Assembly: GCA_024636075.1 (NCBI GenBank)
Contig: JAGXHS010000118.1
Span: 1 to 9,397 of the forward strand
From: Propionibacteriaceae bacterium
GTDB taxonomy: Bacteria; Actinomycetota; Actinomycetes; Propionibacteriales; Propionibacteriaceae
Direction: 5' to 3'
DNA: 9,397 bases
The position numbers and the translations under genes were made by a program. Within the stretch, counting starts at the first letter, position 1. Each line of letters starts with the position of its first letter. The notes below the pieces were generated by a model that had not been told where the DNA came from, did no database searches, and saw only the letters and a list, made by a program, of their open reading frames with translations. Shown here piece after piece: positions 5,442-9,397 of this stretch.

Positions 5442-6860
5442 ATGGAGCACTTCGACCTCTGCGTCATCGGTTCAGGATCGGGTAACTCGATCATTGACGA
5501 GCAATTCAGTTCCCAGCGGGTGGCTCTGGTCGACGCCGGTACCTTCGGTGGCACCTGCCTCAACGTGGGATGCATCCCCACCAAGATGTTCGTGGTGCCG
5601 GCGGATCTGGCAGCGAGCCCTGAGAGGGCGGAACGACTCGGAGTCGATCTCACCACCGATGCCGTGCACTTCGGAGCCATTCGGGACCGGATCTTTGGGC
5701 GCATTGACCCGATTTCGGCAGCCGGGCTCGACTGGCGTCGCCACTCGGACAATGTGACGGTGTTCGTTCGACGCGCCCGGTTCAGCGATCCGCACACACT
5801 GCTGCTGGAAGGCACCGACGATTCCGACGAAACCCGGATCACGGCAGACCGATTCGTGATCGCCGCCGGCTCTCGACCGTTCAGGCCGACGATCCCCGGG
5901 ATCAACGCCCCGGAAGTCGCTGGACAAATCCACACCTCCGACAGCATCATGCGGCTGCTGGAACTGCCGAAGCGGCTGCTGATCCTGGGCGGTGGCTTCG
6001 TGGCGGCAGAGTTCGCCCACATCTTCTCCGCGTACGGCAGCGAGGTGACTCTGGTGAACCGATCCGGCATGGTGCTGCGTCACATGGATGCCGACATCGC
6101 GAGGCGCTTCACTGAACAGCTGGCCCCCCGGGTCCGGCTGCGTCTCAATGAGATCGCCTCCAGCATCGCGATGGGCCCCGATGGTGACGGGCTGCTGGTG
6201 CGCACCGAGGCCACCACCGGCAGCGAGTACGAGTACTCGGCAGACGTGGTGTTGGTGGCCACCGGCCGCACTCCGAACGGGGACAGCCTCAACCTGTCCG
6301 CCGCCGGCGTGGCGAGCGATGCGGACGGTCTGATCGAGGTCGACAGCCACCAACGTACGACCGCAGACCACATCTGGGCGCTGGGGGACGTGTGCAACCC
6401 GTGGCAGCTGAAACACGTGGCCAACCATGAAGCTCGGGTGGTGCAACACAACCTGCTGCACCCCGAAGACCTCGTCGAGAGCCGGCGGCATGCCGTGCCG
6501 TGCGCGGTGTTCTCCGAGCCGCAGGTGGCGTCAGTCGGCCTGACGGAGCAACAGGCGCGCGAGTGCGGTCGAGACCATGTCACCGTCCAACAGGACTACG
6601 CGAGCGTGGCCTACGGCTGGGCGTTGGAGGATCAGCAGCACTTCGTGAAGTTGATTGCCGCCACCGACACCGGGGAACTCCTCGGTGCGCACATCATCGG
6701 CCCAGAAGCGGCATCACTCATTCAACAACTGATCATGATCGTCACCGAGCGACGCTCGGTGAAGGGACTGGCGCGCTCGATGTACTGGATTCATCCGGCA
6801 TTGCCGGAGGTGATCGAAAACGCCCTGCTCGCCTTGGAGGAGAAGCTGGCGGCAGCGTGA
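5442..6860 (+). CDS. mtr: Mycothione reductase
   Basis: A 472-residue FAD-dependent pyridine nucleotide-disulfide oxidoreductase that uses NADPH to reduce mycothiol disulfide to mycothiol, the main low-molecular-weight thiol of actinobacteria. The FAD motif GSGSGN is at residues 10-15. The redox-active disulfide is Cys39/Cys44 in GGTCLNVGCIPTK. The NADPH-binding motif GGGFVAAEF is at 183-191, and the second FAD motif ALGDV at 313-317. The dimer-interface active-site motif HPALPE is at 451-456 (His451, Glu456). Stretches such as KHVANHEARVVQHNLL, YGWALED and YWIHPALPEV are typical of mycothione reductase rather than dihydrolipoamide dehydrogenase or mercuric reductase. An upstream in-frame ATG at 5403 would add 13 residues. 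I chose 5442 because the resulting N-terminus, MEHFDLCVIGSGSGN, lines up with known mycothione reductases. The protein appears complete, and the enzyme is cytoplasmic. Confidence 0.95.
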   Translation: MEHFDLCVIGSGSGNSIIDEQFSSQRVALVDAGTFGGTCLNVGCIPTKMFVVPADLAASPERAERLGVDLTTDAVHFGAIRDRIFGRIDPISAAGLDWRRHSDNVTVFVRRARFSDPHTLLLEGTDDSDETRITADRFVIAAGSRPFRPTIPGINAPEVAGQIHTSDSIMRLLELPKRLLILGGGFVAAEFAHIFSAYGSEVTLVNRSGMVLRHMDADIARRFTEQLAPRVRLRLNEIASSIAMGPDGDGLLVRTEATTGSEYEYSADVVLVATGRTPNGDSLNLSAAGVASDADGLIEVDSHQRTTADHIWALGDVCNPWQLKHVANHEARVVQHNLLHPEDLVESRRHAVPCAVFSEPQVASVGLTEQQARECGRDHVTVQQDYASVAYGWALEDQQHFVKLIAATDTGELLGAHIIGPEAASLIQQLIMIVTERRSVKGLARSMYWIHPALPEVIENALLALEEKLAAA

Positions 6861-6881
6861 GAAAATGGGTCACCTCCCGAC

Positions 6882-6917
6882 CGTCTCGTGCCCGCAGAAC
6901 CACAGCCCAGCGAGACG
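6882..6917. repeat. Inverted repeat between mtr and the family 3 hydrolase gene
   Basis: Seven-base perfect arms CGTCTCG (6882-6888) and CGAGACG (6911-6917) enclose 22 bases. It lies in the 92-base gap after the mtr stop, so it could be a transcript-end hairpin or an operator for the downstream gene. There is no T-run after the second arm. Confidence 0.4.
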
Positions 6918-6941
6918 CCCCGCCCGAGATTCCCCGACGTT

Positions 6942-6946
6942 GGAGA
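6942..6946 (+). promoter_or_regulatory. Ribosome binding site of the family 3 hydrolase gene
   Basis: GGAGA lies six bases before the ATG at 6953. It decides the start, because the same frame is open much further upstream through mtr. Confidence 0.65.
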
Positions 6947-6952
6947 TGCCTG

Positions 6953-8155
6953 ATGTTCCACCGCCTGCCCATCCACCGCTGGCTGCCAGTGGTCGGTGCG
7001 GTCGCGCTCAGCCTGCTGGCCAGTTGTGGCCAGAATTCAGCTGCGGGTGACCCCACCACGACGACCTCTGGGTCCCCGGTCCCGACGGCGACCGGGGTGA
7101 CCTCGGGCTCGACCGATTCCGCCAACAACAGCTGTCAGCAGCTGGTCGAATCCATGGACCTGGCGGAGAAGGTGGGCCAGCTGTACATGATCCCGGTAGG
7201 GACCGACAGCCTCAGCCGAACAGAGGAACTCGTCACCGCGCACCAGATCGGTTCGGTGCTCTATCTGGGTGCGACGCCGTCTGGAGTGACCGCAGTGCGC
7301 GAGATGAGCCAGTCGATCCGCAACGCCGGGTCGTTTGATGTCCCGGTGCTGATGGGCGTCGACCAGGAGGGCGGCGCGGTCCAACGGCTCACCGGTGCCG
7401 GTTTCGACACCATTCCCAGCGCCCGGGAGCAGGCGGCCATGACCCCAGAACAACTCACCCGGTCCTGGGCGGGTTGGGGAGCGCAACTGGTGCAGGCAGG
7501 CGTTCACTACGACCTGGCGCCGGTGGCTGACGTGGTACCGGCGGACATGACCTCCACCAACGCACCTATCGGCAAGCTGGGGCGTGGCTACGGTTCGACC
7601 GCCGAGCAGGTCAGCGTCGGAGTCGACGCCGTGATTCGAGGGCTTGGCGAGGCGCAGGTCGCGACAGCCGTGAAGCACTTTCCCGGACTGGGACTGGTTC
7701 GCAACAACACCGACTTCGGGTTCGCCACCGACACCGAGACCACGGTTGACGATCTGGCGAGCTTCCGCAGTGCCATCGCCAGCGGGGTCAGCTCGGTGAT
7801 GGTTTCGTCTGCGCTGTACACGAAGATCGACCGTGAAAATCGGGCGGTCTTCTCACGCCGGATCATCACCGAGTTGCTGCGCGACGAGCTCGGTTTCGAC
7901 AAGGTGATCATCTCCGACGACCTCGGCGCGGCAGAGGCCGTCAGCGACGTGCCGGCAGCTGAGCGCGGCGTTCGCTTCCTTGCCGCCGGTGGTGACCTGG
8001 TGATCGATGCGGATCTGCAGAGCGTGCCCGACATGGTGAACGCCACCATCCAACGGGTCGAGTCCGATGATTCCTTCGCGGGTCAGCTGGACGACAAGGT
8101 GCTACGCGTCCTGCGAATGAAGTCAGAAGTGGGTCTGGTCGAGTGTGGCAGCTGA
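6953..8155 (+). CDS. Lipoprotein glycoside hydrolase family 3, NagZ/LpqI type (putative beta-N-acetylglucosaminidase)
   Basis: A 400-residue secreted lipoprotein. The signal peptide has a basic start, a hydrophobic core at about residues 11-22 and a lipobox LASC with Cys25. A Thr/Ser/Gly-rich linker at about 26-60 leads into a single family 3 TIM-barrel domain. Family marks include GVDQEGGAVQRL (135-146), DLAPVADV (187-194), VKHFPGLG (240-247) and IISDDLGAAEAV (319-330), whose aspartates include the expected nucleophile. Family members remove GlcNAc from peptidoglycan fragments during wall recycling. The loop after KHFPG reads LGLVRNNTD, where canonical NagZ has HGDTxxDSH, so the expected Asp-His acid/base pair is replaced. 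It may therefore be a divergent subfamily; activity cannot be assumed. The start is ATG 6953, with GGAGA upstream and the lipoprotein signal beginning directly after it. It follows mtr after 92 bases. Confidence 0.85.
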   Translation: MFHRLPIHRWLPVVGAVALSLLASCGQNSAAGDPTTTTSGSPVPTATGVTSGSTDSANNSCQQLVESMDLAEKVGQLYMIPVGTDSLSRTEELVTAHQIGSVLYLGATPSGVTAVREMSQSIRNAGSFDVPVLMGVDQEGGAVQRLTGAGFDTIPSAREQAAMTPEQLTRSWAGWGAQLVQAGVHYDLAPVADVVPADMTSTNAPIGKLGRGYGSTAEQVSVGVDAVIRGLGEAQVATAVKHFPGLGLVRNNTDFGFATDTETTVDDLASFRSAIASGVSSVMVSSALYTKIDRENRAVFSRRIITELLRDELGFDKVIISDDLGAAEAVSDVPAAERGVRFLAAGGDLVIDADLQSVPDMVNATIQRVESDDSFAGQLDDKVLRVLRMKSEVGLVECGS

Positions 8156-8243
8156 GGCCAGCACCGATCTCGACCGCAGTACCCGCGCAACGAAAGGGCA
8201 TCCAGACGGTCTTTGCGGGGTCGGCTGCGCCGAGTGGACGGGC

Positions 8244-8274
8244 TTGGCGTCCGGGCTCGGGGCTGGGATAGCCT
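8244..8274 (+). promoter_or_regulatory. Candidate promoter of leuS
   Basis: TTGGCG (8244-8249) and TAGCCT (8269-8274, matching TANNNT) are 19 bases apart, slightly long for a SigA-type promoter. Transcription would start near 8281, giving an untranslated leader of about 20 bases that contains the ribosome site. A leader that short leaves no room for a T-box or attenuator. Confidence 0.4.
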
Positions 8275-8289
8275 GTTGACGCATTCAAC

Positions 8290-8296
8290 GGAGGGA
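8290..8296 (+). promoter_or_regulatory. Strong ribosome binding site of leuS
   Basis: GGAGGGA lies four bases before the ATG at 8301 and is the best Shine-Dalgarno match in the window. It fixes the leuS start. Confidence 0.75.
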
Positions 8297-8300
8297 CACC

Positions 8301-9397
8301 ATGAGCGAGATGCCGTATCGGTACACGGCTGAACTGGCTGGGCGGATCGAGAACGAGTGGCAGCAGCGGTGGGAGGCGGAGGGCACCTTCCAGGCCTCGA
8401 ACCCAGCCGGTGAATGGGCGGATCCTGATGGGACAGCCGAGAAAGAGCCGATGGCGGTTTTCGACATGTTCCCCTATCCGAGCGGTGCTGGGCTGCACGT
8501 GGGGCACCCCTTCGGCTACATCGCCACTGATGTGTTCTCCCGCTTCCAGCGGATGAACAAGCGCAATGTCCTTCACTGCATGGGATATGACGCGTTCGGC
8601 CTGCCGGCTGAGCAGTACGCGGTGCAGACCGGCCAGCATCCGAGGCTCACGACCGAGGCGAACATCCTGGTGATGGCCCGTCAGCTGAAGCGGCTGGGGT
8701 TGGGCTTCGACGAACGCCGCTCGGTGCGCACCATGGACCCGGAATACTACCGGTGGACGCAATGGATCTTCAGCCAGATCTTCAACGCCTGGTACGACAC
8801 CGAGGCTGAACGGCCCGATGGCTCACTGGGGCGCGCCCGTCCGATCGCCGAGTTGGAGGCCGATTTGGCCGACGGCAGCCGCCCGTTGGAGGGCGAGTTC
8901 GCCGGGCGTGAATGGCGCCAGTTGAGTTCTGCCGAACAGGGACGTCACCTGGATGGGTTCCGGTTGGCCTACATCAAAGAGGCCCCGGTCAACTGGGCTC
9001 CGGGCCTGGGCACCGTGCTCAGCAATGAGGAAGTGACGAATGATGGCCGTTCCGTACGCGGCAATTTTCCGGTCTTCCGTCGCAACCTTGCCCAGTGGAT
9101 GATGCGCATCACCGCCTACGCGGACCGGTTGGGGTCTGATCTGGATCGTGTGGACTGGCCCGAGAAGGTCAAGGCGATGCAGCGAAACTGGATCGGTCGC
9201 AGCACCGGCGCCATGGTGAGGTTCACCGGTCCGAACGGCGAACTGATCGACGTGTTCACCACCCGCCCGGACACCCTGTTCGGCGCGACCTTCATGGTGC
9301 TGGCACCCGAACACGGCCTCGTGGATTCGCTGGTCGCGGGGCGAGACAGGTGGCCTGAAGGGACCATGACATCATGGACGGGGCACTTCGACAGCCC
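8301..9397 (+). CDS. leuS: Leucyl-tRNA synthetase, N-terminal part (runs off the window)
   Basis: The first 365 codons of a class I aminoacyl-tRNA synthetase that charges tRNA-Leu in the cytoplasm. The ATP-binding segment PYPSGAGLHVGHPFGY is at residues 58-73, with the HIGH motif as HVGH 66-69. GYDAFGLPAEQYA at 95-107 is the family's leucine-site region. NWIGRSTGA at 297-304 leads into the CP1 editing domain, and TTRPDTLFGA at 320-329 is its threonine-rich editing motif. The zinc-knuckle cysteines found in some LeuRS are absent: WAPGLG replaces WCP, and the only cysteine in the sequence seen is Cys93. An extra segment of about 50 residues (170-219) lies between the HIGH half and the knuckle region, a feature I associate with longer actinobacterial enzymes. 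No in-frame stop occurs before the window end, where the gene is cut two bases into codon 366. Confidence 0.96.
   Translation, partial: MSEMPYRYTAELAGRIENEWQQRWEAEGTFQASNPAGEWADPDGTAEKEPMAVFDMFPYPSGAGLHVGHPFGYIATDVFSRFQRMNKRNVLHCMGYDAFGLPAEQYAVQTGQHPRLTTEANILVMARQLKRLGLGFDERRSVRTMDPEYYRWTQWIFSQIFNAWYDTEAERPDGSLGRARPIAELEADLADGSRPLEGEFAGREWRQLSSAEQGRHLDGFRLAYIKEAPVNWAPGLGTVLSNEEVTNDGRSVRGNFPVFRRNLAQWMMRITAYADRLGSDLDRVDWPEKVKAMQRNWIGRSTGAMVRFTGPNGELIDVFTTRPDTLFGATFMVLAPEHGLVDSLVAGRDRWPEGTMTSWTGHFDS

Noticed and set aside
5372..6070. 233-codon upstream extension of the dehydrogenase frame on the minus strand
   Set aside because: It is wholly antisense to the mtr start region and lacks family similarity, while the Rossmann fold of the dehydrogenase begins right at the ATG at 5371.
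5472..6491. 339-codon open frame on the minus strand under mtr
   Set aside because: It is antisense to highly conserved mtr motifs, and its His/Gln/Gly-rich composition is that of a shadow frame.
8220..8233. Stem-loop TCGGC-TGC-GCCGA as a terminator after the hydrolase gene
   Set aside because: The stem has only five pairs, there is no T-run, and such short GC palindromes are common by chance in this GC-rich sequence.
8156..8300. T-box riboswitch or leader attenuator before leuS
   Set aside because: No T-box core motif or leucine-rich leader peptide is visible in these 145 bases, and the candidate promoter leaves only about 20 bases of leader.

Overview
This window comes from a high-GC actinobacterium (Actinomycetota). 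The strongest clue is an intact mycothione reductase gene, since mycothiol is essentially confined to that phylum. Supporting clues are the GC-rich third codon positions, the actinobacterial order of the System II cytochrome c maturation genes, and the form of leucyl-tRNA synthetase, which has an extra segment and no zinc knuckle. A genus cannot be named from the sequence alone. The first 34 bases are not genomic: they match the Illumina Nextera Read 1 adapter ending in the Tn5 mosaic end, so the window opens at an untrimmed contig end.

Layout. Bases 35-81 hold the last codons of a gene cut by the contig end, probably a TlpA/ResA-type thioredoxin. Then come ccdA (78-869), resB (869-2461) and ccsA (2458-3360), a cytochrome c biogenesis operon on the plus strand whose three junctions all overlap by 1-4 bases. 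A 169-base gap with two inverted repeats follows. Next is a membrane-anchored GerMN-domain protein with a probable Gmad2-like C-terminal domain (3530-4543). It converges on a short-chain dehydrogenase on the minus strand (4604-5371). That gene is divergent from mtr (5442-6860) across 70 bases that hold a candidate operator and two leaderless-type start regions. Downstream of mtr are a secreted family 3 glycoside hydrolase lipoprotein of the NagZ/LpqI type (6953-8155) and the first 365 codons of leuS (8301 to the window end).

How the genes work together. CcdA carries reducing power across the membrane, the thioredoxin-like protein probably keeps apocytochrome cysteines reduced, and ResB-CcsA export and attach heme. 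Mycothione reductase maintains the cytoplasmic thiol pool, so two thiol-redox functions lie close together, but nothing shows they are co-regulated. The remaining genes are a mix of envelope and housekeeping functions.

I see no CRISPR array, transposon, phage gene, tRNA or defence system. Most of this is an ordinary core-genome segment. The points most worth a second look are the altered catalytic loop of the family 3 hydrolase, the dyad between the dehydrogenase and mtr, the GerMN protein, and the adapter contamination.
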